Origin: Haliea sp.
GTDB lineage: Bacteria > Pseudomonadota > Gammaproteobacteria > Pseudomonadales > Halieaceae
Direction of reading: 5' to 3'
Assembly (NCBI GenBank): GCA_024642265.1
Contig: JAHEBL010000034.1
Span: 1 to 33,620, forward strand
DNA length: 33,620 nucleotides
The notes under the pieces were generated by a model. It searched no databases. It worked only from the letters and a program-made list of their open reading frames with translations, and was not told the DNA's origin. Both the position numbers and the translations under genes were made by a program. The stretch's first letter is position 1. Each line of letters begins with the position of its first letter. Of this stretch, positions 26,224 to 33,620 are shown piece by piece.

Positions 26224-28059
26224 TCAGGGGTCTACCGGGGTTATGGACGCGCGGTCCAGTTCGCCGTCGAAGCGCGCTATCAGTTTTTGTAACAGGGGGT
26301 CTGCTTCAATGGACGCGACCGCCGCCTGCTGTCTTTCCTGCTGTAATCTTGCCTGGCGCCGGGCGGGGGTTTCGCCCCCGGTTTCGCCCGGCTCAATGCT
26401 AACAAGCAGCGCCTGGCCGAAATATTTTTCCAGGGCTGCCCGGACCTGTTCTACGTGTCCCTTGTTGAACAGGGCGGCATTCGCCTGGTCGAGCACAAAC
26501 TGGAGGGTATCGCCGTTAATGCTGCGCAACTCACTGTTGATCGCTATGGTATACACAATTCCGCCAAGGCCCAACTGCTCCAGCAAGCCGTGCCAGTCCA
26601 CTGGCTTCAGCGTTTTCAGAACATAAGCCTGACCGGTTTTGTCATGAGCTGCCGCCGCGATGCCAGGCTCCGCCACTGGCGAGTTGGCTTGCGACTGCCG
26701 GCGCCCGGAGGGTTGCCCTGCAGCTGAGCCCGCGGACCCCGGCCCGGCCTGCAGCGCTGCTTGGTCAGGCACAGGTTTTACGGTTTCCCGAGGTGCCGCG
26801 CGCACGGTCTCCCGGGATGTCGATGGAGGAACCTGTGTTACAGGCTCCGGTGGCGCCGTCGCGGGCGCCCTAAGGGGCTTTTTTACGGTATCGTCGACCT
26901 CCCCCGCGACTGTCTCTTTGGCGGCGGGGCCCGCCGGCGCGAGGTCACCGGGAGTGAGGCTTGCGTCGATGACTGCAGCCGGACGGAAGGCGACCATCCG
27001 CAGCAGGATCATTTCAAAACCACTGCGAGGGTCTGTCGCCAGCGCTATGTCACGCTTGCCATTGAGAGCCATCTGATAGAACAGCTGGGTATCCTCGGCG
27101 GTCATACTGCCGGCGAGTTGCGCTACTTGCGCCGCGTCGCCCCAGCTATTGTCGATGGCGTCGGGCACCACCTGGGCGACGGCGACCCGGTGCAGCATGG
27201 AAATGAGTTCGTCCAGGCTGCCTTCAAAGTCAGGGGCGTGCTCGGCCATGTGCGCGACAATGGCCAGCAAGCCTGGCGCATCGCTTGCGGCCAGGGCCTC
27301 GAGCAACTGGTAAATAAAACTCAGGTCGATGCTGCCCAGCATGCTGCGCACATCGTCTTCGCCAAGTTTGCCCGAGCCAAAGGAAATGGCCTGGTCGGCC
27401 AGGCTCAGCGCATCGCGCATACTGCCCGCTGCAGCGCGGCCCAGCAGCCACAGGGATGGTTCATCAAAACCGATCATCTCCTGGCCCAGCACATTGCGCA
27501 GATGCCCGACGATCTGTTCGGGAGGCATGTTTTTCAGGTTGAACTGCAGGCAGCGCGAAAGAATGGTGACCGGCAGCTTCTGCGGGTCAGTGGTGGCCAG
27601 CAGGAATTTGACGTGGGGCGGCGGCTCTTCCAGGGTTTTCAGCAGTGCATTGAAACTGTGGCTGGACAGCATGTGCACCTCATCGATGAGATACACCTTG
27701 TAGCGCGAGCGGGTGGGCGCGTACTGGACGTTTTCCAGCAGTTCCCGGGTGTCCTCTACCTTGGTGCGCGACGCGGCGTCCACCTCCAGCAGGTCGACAC
27801 TGCGCCCTTCGGCAATTTCCAGGCAGGAGGAGCACTGCCCGCAGGGCTCGGAACTGACCCCGGTTTCGCAATTGAGACACTTGGCCAGGATACGGGCGAT
27901 AGTAGTCTTGCCGACGCCGCGGGTGCCGGTAAACAGGTAAGCGTGGTGCAGGCGGTCGTGGTCAAGGGCGTTGACCAGGGCCTGCAGCACATGCTCCTGG
28001 CCAACCATCTCACGAAAGGTCTTGGGTCGCCACTTGCGTGCGAGTACCTGGTAGGACAT
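26224..28059 (-). CDS. dnaX: DNA polymerase III tau subunit (and frameshifted gamma)
   Basis: Tau is the clamp-loader ATPase that links the polymerase cores and the helicase. The full-length product is 611 residues. It has Walker [10 protein letters not shown] (45-53), a zinc site (C64, C73, C76, C79), Walker B DEVH (126-129) and the sensor region [19 protein letters not shown] Pro/Ala/Thr-rich linker covers about 375-475 and precedes the C-terminal polymerase-binding domain. I start at [12 protein letters not shown], the family start. The open frame runs 36 codons further upstream but overlaps the promoter. A slippery A AAA AAG at codons 392-394, with an SD-like stimulator and hairpin, should yield a shorter gamma of about 396 residues. 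It is first in a co-directional nine-gene block. Confidence 0.98.
   Translation of the reverse strand: MSYQVLARKWRPKTFREMVGQEHVLQALVNALDHDRLHHAYLFTGTRGVGKTTIARILAKCLNCETGVSSEPCGQCSSCLEIAEGRSVDLLEVDAASRTKVEDTRELLENVQYAPTRSRYKVYLIDEVHMLSSHSFNALLKTLEEPPPHVKFLLATTDPQKLPVTILSRCLQFNLKNMPPEQIVGHLRNVLGQEMIGFDEPSLWLLGRAAAGSMRDALSLADQAISFGSGKLGEDDVRSMLGSIDLSFIYQLLEALAASDAPGLLAIVAHMAEHAPDFEGSLDELISMLHRVAVAQVVPDAIDNSWGDAAQVAQLAGSMTAEDTQLFYQMALNGKRDIALATDPRSGFEMILLRMVAFRPAAVIDASLTPGDLAPAGPAAKETVAGEVDDTVKKPLRAPATAPPEPVTQVPPSTSRETVRAAPRETVKPVPDQAALQAGPGSAGSAAGQPSGRRQSQANSPVAEPGIAAAAHDKTGQAYVLKTLKPVDWHGLLEQLGLGGIVYTIAINSELRSINGDTLQFVLDQANAALFNKGHVEQVRAALEKYFGQALLVSIEPGETGGETPARRQARLQQERQQAAVASIEADPLLQKLIARFDGELDRASITPVDP
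26852..26905 (-). promoter_or_regulatory. programmed -1 ribosomal frameshift signal in dnaX
   Basis: Reading the minus strand, an internal GGGGGAGG (26905-26898) is followed 13 bases later by the slippery heptamer A AAA AAG (26884-26878) in the correct frame (GTA AAA AAG). Eight bases on is a GC-rich hairpin: arms GGCGCC (26869-26864) and GGCGCC (26857-26852) around a six-base loop. A -1 slip reads GCC CCT and then TAG (26872-26870), adding only Ala-Pro. All three elements and the immediate stop match the E. coli dnaX design, so a gamma product ending at about residue 396 is predicted. Confidence 0.88.
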
Positions 28060-28093
28060 GCAGGAAATTGCCTTGGATCTGGGTAAGGGAGCT

Positions 28094-28121
28094 AGGATAC
28101 ACCAGCGGCGGGGTGCCTCAA
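28094..28121 (-). promoter_or_regulatory. likely dnaX promoter
   Basis: TTGAGG and TATCCT (each four of six) are 16 bases apart and read toward dnaX. The predicted leader is about 28 bases. They lie within the stretch between the 4.5S RNA and dnaX. Confidence 0.4.
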
Positions 28122-28239
28122 AACTAATGATGCCCCCTGGCGCAAAGGGCCATGGAAGCGGCCACATACATAGCTGCCTTACTACATTAGCTTCATCACG
28201 TAATGTACTGTTTTAAAGATAGAATGTGGAAATAATGGA

Positions 28240-28340
28240 GGCGACCCAGACAGCCACACCCCGGCACATGAGTCGATAATTACCGTTGCTCCCTTCCGGG
28301 CCTGGCGGGGTTCACTATCTATCATTGCGAGGGGACCGCC
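28240..28340 (-). ncRNA. ffs: 4.5S RNA of the signal recognition particle
   Basis: The RNA pairs with Ffh to target nascent membrane proteins. On the minus strand the universally conserved apical domain is present: CCAGGCCCGGAAGGGAGCA, containing the GGAA tetraloop and the asymmetric loop. The ends pair as GGCGGUCC with GGGUCGCC, giving a molecule of about 101 bases, the normal small gammaproteobacterial size. Ends are placed from this pairing and may be off by a few bases. A promoter lies upstream and the primary transcript would carry a leader of about 35 bases. The gene sits upstream of dnaX on the same strand. Confidence 0.92.
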
Positions 28341-28352
28341 TGGATCACCAAA

Positions 28353-28379
28353 GCGCCTGCGACGGATCGCAGAAGGCGC
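28353..28379 (-). repeat. hairpin in the 4.5S RNA leader
   Basis: Arms GCGCC and TGCGA pair with TCGCA and GGCGC around a TCCG loop, with one unpaired TTC on one side: ten base pairs. It lies between the ffs -10 and the mature 5' end. In E. coli the 4.5S precursor leader is removed by RNase P. The hairpin may relate to that processing, or it may be only partly transcribed if initiation falls within it. Confidence 0.5.
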
Positions 28380-28381
28380 GT

Positions 28382-28410
28382 ATTGTGCGTGAATCGCCCG
28401 GACGCTGCAA
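28382..28410 (-). promoter_or_regulatory. ffs promoter
   Basis: TTGCAG and CACAAT are 17 bases apart, reading toward the 4.5S RNA. Its -35 lies only 20 bases from the -35 of the divergent RND operon promoter. Confidence 0.5.
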
Positions 28411-28430
28411 GCCGCGATCCATTTTCCGGC

Positions 28431-28460
28431 TTGACTAAATGTAAGACTACGTAACATTAT
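28431..28460 (+). promoter_or_regulatory. promoter of the RND efflux operon
   Basis: TTGACT (five of six) and CATTAT (four of six) are 18 bases apart. The spacer's later part and the -10 lie inside the dyad at 28440-28476, so a bound repressor would occlude RNA polymerase. Confidence 0.5.
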
Positions 28461-28476
28461 GTTATTCACTCTTACA
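28440..28476. promoter_or_regulatory. long dyad, probable TetR operator
   Basis: A 37-base sequence is symmetric about T28458. The outer arms are TGTAAGA and TCTTACA, extended by one A/T pair to 28439 and 28477. The inner arms are TAACAT and ATGTTA around a single T. The two five-base spacers between arms are equal in length but largely unmatched. This size and nested form suit a TetR-family dimer or a pair of dimers. It covers the -10 region of the RND operon, whose third gene encodes a TetR-type protein, making it the natural candidate ligand. Confidence 0.7.
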
Positions 28477-28493
28477 TACAGTGCGGTGCCACC

Positions 28494-29633
28494 ATGGAAT
28501 ACACTCAAGGGAAGTCCGGCGCACGACGTGCTCGACTGCCAGCGAGCCTGATCGGTATCGCCACCGCCGTTGCTGTCGTCGTCATCGTGACTGGTGTACT
28601 GGAGGCGCGCGTGGCTTTCACCGACGCGGTCGAGCCCAAGAACCCCCTGTCGGTAGCCACGGTCAGGTTTGAGGTGCAGGACAGCTACTCTCGCCCCGTC
28701 TCCTATCTGGGCCTTATAACCGCCGGCAGAAAAGCGACCCTCGGTTTCGAGATCCCCGGTCAGATAGCGACTCTGGAACTGCGCGAGGGCGACCCGGTAA
28801 GCCGGGGTCAGGAATTGGCCGGTCTCGATACCAGCGGCTTGCAGGCGCGCCGTAAGGCGACCGCCGCCGAACTGGAGCAGGCTCGCACTGAACTGGAACT
28901 GGCGCAGATCAAGTCCAGCCGACAGAAAGAACTGAGCGCTACCGGAGCTGTTTCCAGGGAGGCATTTGACGATACCCGCCTGCGGGCGCGGGCACTGTCC
29001 TCTCAGGTCGAAGCAGTAGAGGCCCGGCTCGCCAGCATCGACATTGAACTGGAAAAGTCCAGGCTGCTGGCGCCCTATGATGGCGTCATCGCCGATCGCT
29101 ACGTGTATCAGGGCGCGGTGGTCAGCCCCGGCACTCCGGTTATGCGCCTGGTGGAACTGACCAACCAGGAAGCCCGGATCGGGGTGCCTGCCACTATGGC
29201 AGCACAGCTCGAGATCGGTAAGCAGTACGCACTGACACTGCGCGACCAGTCCCTGCAGGCACAGCTGTTGACTATCAGACCCGATGTCGACCCGATAACA
29301 CGCACTACCTCTGTCGTGTTCGCCATTCCCCCGGGCGTAAACGCTCTCGACGGTGAGCCTGTCACCCTGGATTACCGGGAACCGGTACAGATGCGGGGCG
29401 GCTGGCTGCCAGTGGCGGCGCTTCTGGAGGGACAGCGCGGCACCTGGAATGTGCTGCGGCTCGAGCGGGACGGTGAGCTGTACCGGACGACACGGGAATC
29501 AGTCGAGGTACTGGATATACAGGGCGACCGTGTCTATGTATTCGGTACCCTGCCCGATGGCGCCTTGATTGTGGCGCAGGGTATTCATCGCATCACGCCC
29601 GGCACGCTGGTCACCCTGTCGGAGGGCAACTGA
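28494..29633 (+). CDS. RND efflux periplasmic adaptor (membrane fusion protein)
   Basis: The adaptor bridges an RND pump to an outer-membrane channel. The 379-residue product has a membrane anchor at about 18-36 and no lipoprotein cysteine. A barrel-sandwich half follows (GFEIPGQIATLELREGDPV, 84-102), then a helical hairpin (about 118-190), and the second half LLAPYDGVIADRYVYQGAVV. A beta-barrel and membrane-proximal domain complete it. The ATG lacks an obvious ribosome-binding site, and a few in-frame upstream codons offer no better start. It is the first gene of the operon; the permease ATG comes one base after its stop. Confidence 0.95.
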   Translation: MEYTQGKSGARRARLPASLIGIATAVAVVVIVTGVLEARVAFTDAVEPKNPLSVATVRFEVQDSYSRPVSYLGLITAGRKATLGFEIPGQIATLELREGDPVSRGQELAGLDTSGLQARRKATAAELEQARTELELAQIKSSRQKELSATGAVSREAFDDTRLRARALSSQVEAVEARLASIDIELEKSRLLAPYDGVIADRYVYQGAVVSPGTPVMRLVELTNQEARIGVPATMAAQLEIGKQYALTLRDQSLQAQLLTIRPDVDPITRTTSVVFAIPPGVNALDGEPVTLDYREPVQMRGGWLPVAALLEGQRGTWNVLRLERDGELYRTTRESVEVLDIQGDRVYVFGTLPDGALIVAQGIHRITPGTLVTLSEGN

Positions 29634-29634
29634 G

Positions 29635-32600
29635 ATGCTGGCCCGTTATATCTTCCGGCACTCCAGGTATTTCACCCTGATCATTGTGTGCGTCCTCGCG
29701 GTGGGGATCACCAGCGTTCGCTCCATATCCCGCCAGGAGGACCCGACCCTCACCAACTTCGTCGCGAGTATTACCACGTTTTATCCCGGCGCCACCCCGG
29801 ACCGGGTAGAGGCGCTGGTGACCCGGCCGCTGGAAGACGAACTGCGCAAGATTTCCGAGATCGACGAGCTGGCGTCGATCTCTACCAGCGGCGTATCCGC
29901 TATCACGATCCGCCTCTACGACGATCTGCCCGAAGAAGACCTGCAGCGGAGCTGGTCGGAGATTCGCGATGCCATGACCGAGGCGGCGCGCCAGTTTCCG
30001 GCCGGGGCCGGCGAACCCGATTTCGACAATGACCGCATGTCATCTTTTACTGCCATCGTCGCCCTGTCCTCCGCGGGACCGGAGGATATGCCGCTCTCAT
30101 TGTTGGGTCGCATGGCAGAGGACTTTGCCGACCGGGCGCGCAACCTGCCCAATACCAGGCTGGCCGAACTGTTCGGCGAACCCCGGGAGGAGATCCGGGT
30201 GGAGATTAACGAAGCCGCCCTGGTATCCCGGAGCCTGAGCCTGCAGCAGGTCGCAGCCGCACTGCAGGCGGCAGACGCGAAAGTGTCCTCCGGCCGCGCC
30301 TCCGGGGCCGGCACCGACATGCTCATCGAGCTGGCGGGCGATTTTGACTCCATGGAGCGCATCCGCCAGGTGATCGTCAACACATCCAGTGGCGGCAGTG
30401 CGACCCGAATCGCGGACATTGCGACTGTTTACCGCGGCGCCGTGACCCCGCCGGCATCCATGGCACTTGCCCAGGGGCGACCGGCCATACTGGTGGGAGT
30501 CACCATGGAAAACGACAAGCAGGTGGATATCTGGAGCGAGACCTTGCGCCGCCTGGTGACCGAATTCGAGCAGGAGTCGGCGGCCGGCCTGCAACTGGAG
30601 ATCACCTACGACCAGAGCCGATACGCCGAAGCCCGCCTGCTGGAGGTTGGCAAGAACCTCGCTATGGGTATCGCACTGGTGATCCTGGTGCTGCTGTTTA
30701 CCCTCGGCTGGCGCGCCGCAGTCGTGGTGGCGGTGATACTGCCCCTGTGTGGCGTGATCTCGATAAGCGTTATGGAGCGCATGGGTCTCGCCCTGCACCA
30801 GATGTCGGTGAGCGGCCTGATCGTTGCACTGGGCCTTTTGGTGGACGGCTCCATCGTGATGACCGACGAGGTGCGCAAGCGCCTGCTGGAAGGCCGCAGC
30901 CCCATAGAATCCATCACCAGTTCGGTACATCGCCTGCGTATCCCGCTCATTTCCTCCGCCGTCACGACCATTCTCGCGTTTATGCCAATGGCGGTCGTCG
31001 CTGGCCCCGCGGGTGATTTCGTGGGCAGTATCGCCAAGGCCGTTATCATCATGCTGACCACATCCACGTTGCTCGCACTGGTCATCACGCCCGTGCTGGC
31101 CGCGTGGCTGCTGCCGCGCAACAGGGAAACAACTCACCACTGGTACGTTGGCGGCGCCGAAAGTGGCAGGGCCGGCGCCTGGCTGGTCCGTGCCCTGGAC
31201 TGGAGCCTGCGGCATCCCCTGGCTGCCATTGCGCTGTCATTGTCCCTGCCCCTGAGCGGCTTCCTGGTATTCCCCACCCTGACAGCCTCATTTTTCCCCG
31301 GCACTGACCGCGACCAGATGTACATCCAGGTAAAACTGGCAGATGGCCGTTCCATTTATGACACCCGGGCGGTGGTGCAGAAGCTGGATGAGAAATTGCG
31401 CGATGACCCTTTGATCCGCCGGGTCGACTGGACCCTTGGCGAGAGTCCCCCCGCCTTTTACTACAACATGTACAGGAGCCGGGAGAGCATCCCATCCTGG
31501 GCGGAGGCGCTGGTACTCACGCGCGATAAAGACCAGACCAATGAGTTGATTCGCCGCCTGCAGGTGGAACTGGACCGGGGTTTTCCTGAGGCGCAGATTG
31601 TAGTGCGCGGGATTGACCAGGGCCCCCCCGTGATGGCCCCGCTGGAGGTGGAGATTTTCGGGCCCAACCTGGACGTCCTGCAGCGCCTGGGAGAGCAATT
31701 CCGGCTGCGACTGGACACTATCCCCCAGGTAACCCACACCACGGTAGACCTGATTGGCGGTGCACCCAAGCTGCTGTTTGAGCTTGAGGAGGAGAAGCTT
31801 CGCCTGGCGCAGTTGCAACTGACCGATGCCGCTACCGCCCTCAATGACGCTCTGCTCGGACGTGTCGGCGGCGAGGTGCTGGAAGGCACTGAACGGTTGC
31901 CGGTGAGGGTCAGGCTCGCGGAGCAGGACTGGGGCACATCCGAGCGTATTGCCGACATCCGCATACCCCGGCCCTTGCAGGCCGGGCTGCCGCCATCGAG
32001 CATGATGGGGGGGCTGCCACTCAGTGCGATTGGCAAACCCGAGCTGGTGCCTGCCCAGAGCCCTGTTTCCCGACAGGATGGTCAGCGCCTCAATCGTGTT
32101 TCCGGTTTTATCAAACGCGGCGTACTACCGGAGGAGGCACTGAAAGTACTGCGCCAGGAACTGGCAAGAGATCCTGTCACCCTCCCGCCAGGCTACTACG
32201 TCCAGTTCGGCGGCGACTCAGACGCCAGGGCGGAAGTGATGCAACGGCTTATGGCGCCGCTGGGTCTGATTCTTGCCGGACTGCTGGCGACACTGGTGAT
32301 GACCTTCAACTCCTGGCGGCTGACGGCAGTATCGCTGCTGGTATGCGTTTGCTCCCTCGGTCTGTCGCTGCTATCCCTGGCGATTTTTGCCTACCCGTTC
32401 GGCATCATGGCGGTGATCGGCGTCATCGGCTCCATCGGGGTATCGATCAACGCCGCGATCATCATCATCACGGCGCTGCAGGAAAACGAGGGCTCGGCGC
32501 ACGGCGGGTTGTTTGCCATCCGCTCGGTGGTCATGGATTCCAGCCGGCACATCATATCGACCACTGCCACCACCTTTGGTGGCTTCCTGCCGCTGATACT

Positions 32601-32778
32601 GGAAGGCAGCCAGTTCTGGCCACCGTTCGCAATGGCGATCGCTGGTGGTGTGCTGCTGTCCAGTATCATTTCGTTCTTCCTGGTACCTCCGGCCTTCCTG
32701 CTGGCAACCGGGATCGGCCGCAAAGACGAGCGACAGGCCCGCGCCAGTGCGGCGTATACTTCCGTGAAACAGGGGTAG
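29635..32778 (+). CDS. RND efflux permease
   Basis: A 1047-residue inner-membrane transporter of the AcrB superfamily with two six-helix halves and two large periplasmic loops. The first membrane segment is near 13-31. The fourth-helix motif is GLLVDGSIVMTDEV, with D404 but glycine where the second aspartate of AcrB (D408) lies. The tenth-helix region reads IGVSINAAIIIITAL, with I938 at the place of the AcrB lysine K940. The usual proton-relay set is therefore altered. I place the start at ATG of MLARYIFRHS, with GGAGG upstream; the open frame extends 22 codons into the adaptor gene. No outer-membrane partner gene is present. Substrate unknown. Confidence 0.96.
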   Translation: MLARYIFRHSRYFTLIIVCVLAVGITSVRSISRQEDPTLTNFVASITTFYPGATPDRVEALVTRPLEDELRKISEIDELASISTSGVSAITIRLYDDLPEEDLQRSWSEIRDAMTEAARQFPAGAGEPDFDNDRMSSFTAIVALSSAGPEDMPLSLLGRMAEDFADRARNLPNTRLAELFGEPREEIRVEINEAALVSRSLSLQQVAAALQAADAKVSSGRASGAGTDMLIELAGDFDSMERIRQVIVNTSSGGSATRIADIATVYRGAVTPPASMALAQGRPAILVGVTMENDKQVDIWSETLRRLVTEFEQESAAGLQLEITYDQSRYAEARLLEVGKNLAMGIALVILVLLFTLGWRAAVVVAVILPLCGVISISVMERMGLALHQMSVSGLIVALGLLVDGSIVMTDEVRKRLLEGRSPIESITSSVHRLRIPLISSAVTTILAFMPMAVVAGPAGDFVGSIAKAVIIMLTTSTLLALVITPVLAAWLLPRNRETTHHWYVGGAESGRAGAWLVRALDWSLRHPLAAIALSLSLPLSGFLVFPTLTASFFPGTDRDQMYIQVKLADGRSIYDTRAVVQKLDEKLRDDPLIRRVDWTLGESPPAFYYNMYRSRESIPSWAEALVLTRDKDQTNELIRRLQVELDRGFPEAQIVVRGIDQGPPVMAPLEVEIFGPNLDVLQRLGEQFRLRLDTIPQVTHTTVDLIGGAPKLLFELEEEKLRLAQLQLTDAATALNDALLGRVGGEVLEGTERLPVRVRLAEQDWGTSERIADIRIPRPLQAGLPPSSMMGGLPLSAIGKPELVPAQSPVSRQDGQRLNRVSGFIKRGVLPEEALKVLRQELARDPVTLPPGYYVQFGGDSDARAEVMQRLMAPLGLILAGLLATLVMTFNSWRLTAVSLLVCVCSLGLSLLSLAIFAYPFGIMAVIGVIGSIGVSINAAIIIITALQENEGSAHGGLFAIRSVVMDSSRHIISTTATTFGGFLPLILEGSQFWPPFAMAIAGGVLLSSIISFFLVPPAFLLATGIGRKDERQARASAAYTSVKQG

Positions 32779-32785
32779 GCGAGTC

Positions 32786-33427
32786 ATGAGTAAAAATACC
32801 GAAGCCAGGGAATGCAAGAACTACCACCACGGCGACCTGCGCAATGCGCTGATTGTCGCCGCGGGTGAACTGATCGAGGAAAAGGGCTCCCTGGATTTTG
32901 CCATGATTGATGCCGCGCGCCGTGCCAATGTCAGCAGCGCAGCGCCCTATCGGCATTTTGAGGACAAGGATGCCCTGCTCCAGGCGGTCTCCGAGGTGGC
33001 ATTCCTGGCGCTTGACGATGTCGCCCGTCAAGCAACGTCACTGGCGCCTTACGGCAGCAGCGCGTGCCTGATCGCACAGGGCAAGGCCTACATCACCTTT
33101 GTCAGCGACCACCCGGCATTCTACGATCTTATGTGGGGCGACCTGGGATTGCGCAAACGCAACCTGGAGGATATGGAACTGCAGACTTCAGGCTTTTACA
33201 TCCTGGTGGGCTGCGTCAGGGCCTGGTGTGAACAGGCCGGATTGAGGTCTCACGATCCGCTGGAACTGTCGGTCAAGTTCTGGGCCATGGCACACGGCCT
33301 GGCCTGCCTGGCCATGAACGGCAACATCACGCAGATAATGCCTTCAGCAGATGTGCACAGCCTGTTCGAAAGCAGCGCCATCACATTCCTGGATGGCTTG
33401 CGCCCCTCCGCTGCGGCTGTCACTTGA
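32786..33427 (+). CDS. TetR/AcrR-family transcriptional regulator
   Basis: A 213-residue repressor-like protein. The N-terminal HTH domain reads YHHGDLRNALIVAAGELIEE, then VSSAAPYRHFEDKDALLQAV (helix-turn-helix, about 45-65). The C-terminal ligand domain, with FVSDHPAFYDLMWGD, resembles WHG-type TetR proteins. It lies seven bases after the permease gene on the same strand, so it is made from the operon it probably controls through the dyad at 28440-28476. The ATG has AGGGG about 15 bases upstream. The inducer is unknown. The stop overlaps the end of the convergent DUF202 gene by eight bases. Confidence 0.93.
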   Translation: MSKNTEARECKNYHHGDLRNALIVAAGELIEEKGSLDFAMIDAARRANVSSAAPYRHFEDKDALLQAVSEVAFLALDDVARQATSLAPYGSSACLIAQGKAYITFVSDHPAFYDLMWGDLGLRKRNLEDMELQTSGFYILVGCVRAWCEQAGLRSHDPLELSVKFWAMAHGLACLAMNGNITQIMPSADVHSLFESSAITFLDGLRPSAAAVT

Positions 33428-33620
33428 AGCGACGCAGGCGCCTGGCCGTGGCAAGAAACCGCCAGGTACCGAAAACCAGTGTCAGCAAGCCCAGCGGAAC
33501 ACAGCCCGCACCCACCCACTCAAGCCAGGGGGTCTGGGCGAAATGGTACAGCGTGACGCCCGCCAGCATCAGGGATATGCCGGACCGCAGGTAAGCCAGC
33601 AGTGTGCGTTCGTTAGCGAG
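33420..33620 (-). CDS. DUF202 (YidH-like) membrane protein, N-terminus cut off
   Basis: The 66 visible C-terminal residues begin LANERTLLAYLRSGISLMLAG, the hallmark of DUF202/YidH small membrane proteins. A second membrane segment follows (WVGAGCVPLGLLTLVFGTW) and a basic tail (ARRLRRFK). The 5' part lies beyond the right edge; typical members are about 100-120 residues. The function of the family is not established. Its end overlaps the end of the TetR-type gene by eight bases in convergent orientation. Confidence 0.85.
   Translation of the reverse strand, partial: LANERTLLAYLRSGISLMLAGVTLYHFAQTPWLEWVGAGCVPLGLLTLVFGTWRFLATARRLRRFK

Noticed and set aside
1-33620. Search by eye for CRISPR arrays, insertion sequences, integrases, tRNA genes, prophage or toxin-antitoxin genes
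   Set aside because: None was seen. All substantial coding regions fit chromosomal housekeeping or a single efflux operon, and composition looks uniform.

Overview
The window is a gene-dense, GC-rich chromosomal segment of a gammaproteobacterium, most likely a marine member of the Cellvibrionales/Halieaceae or a relative of Pseudomonas. This rests on a Na+-translocating NADH:quinone reductase operon, the protein sequences, and a gene order (nqr, long GAPDH, mfd, CsiV-like gene, MTI phosphorylase, lexA, two small genes, topA) that matches my memory of the PA2994-PA3011 region of Pseudomonas aeruginosa. That synteny is recalled, not computed. I see no insertion sequence, prophage, CRISPR array, integrase or tRNA gene. 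No gene-free stretch exceeds about 250 bases.

Layout. (1) 1-7133, minus strand: nqrABCDEF (nqrF runs off the left edge), preceded by a long GAPDH gene. (2) 7331-11844, plus: mfd and a CsiV-like envelope protein. (3) 11855-14343: MTI phosphorylase (minus), a small acidic protein (plus), lexA with its SOS box (plus), and a small conserved protein (minus). (4) 14424-18136, minus: DUF6586-like gene, topA and a membrane-anchored unknown. (5) 18297-20893: universal stress protein, glutaredoxin-like protein, IclR-type regulator and SpoU methyltransferase. (6) 20903-28059, minus: a nine-gene same-strand block, dnaX-ebfC-recR-rnd-ycgL-ycgN-membrane protein-moxR-VWA. dnaX carries a complete programmed frameshift signal. 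(7) 28240-28340, minus: the 4.5S signal recognition particle RNA. (8) 28494-33427, plus: an RND efflux operon (adaptor, permease, TetR regulator) whose promoter lies inside a long dyad. (9) The right edge holds the end of a DUF202 membrane protein gene.

How they work together. The nqr operon and GAPDH serve respiration and carbon metabolism. Mfd, LexA, RecR, TopA and DnaX serve DNA repair, topology and replication. RNase D, the SpoU methyltransferase and 4.5S RNA serve RNA processing and protein targeting. The RND operon looks self-regulated by its TetR protein. The region is mostly housekeeping, and I found no clear new multi-gene system. The items most worth a second look are the dnaX frameshift cassette, the dyad over the RND promoter, an RND permease whose usual proton-relay residues are altered, and the MoxR/VWA pair of unknown substrate.
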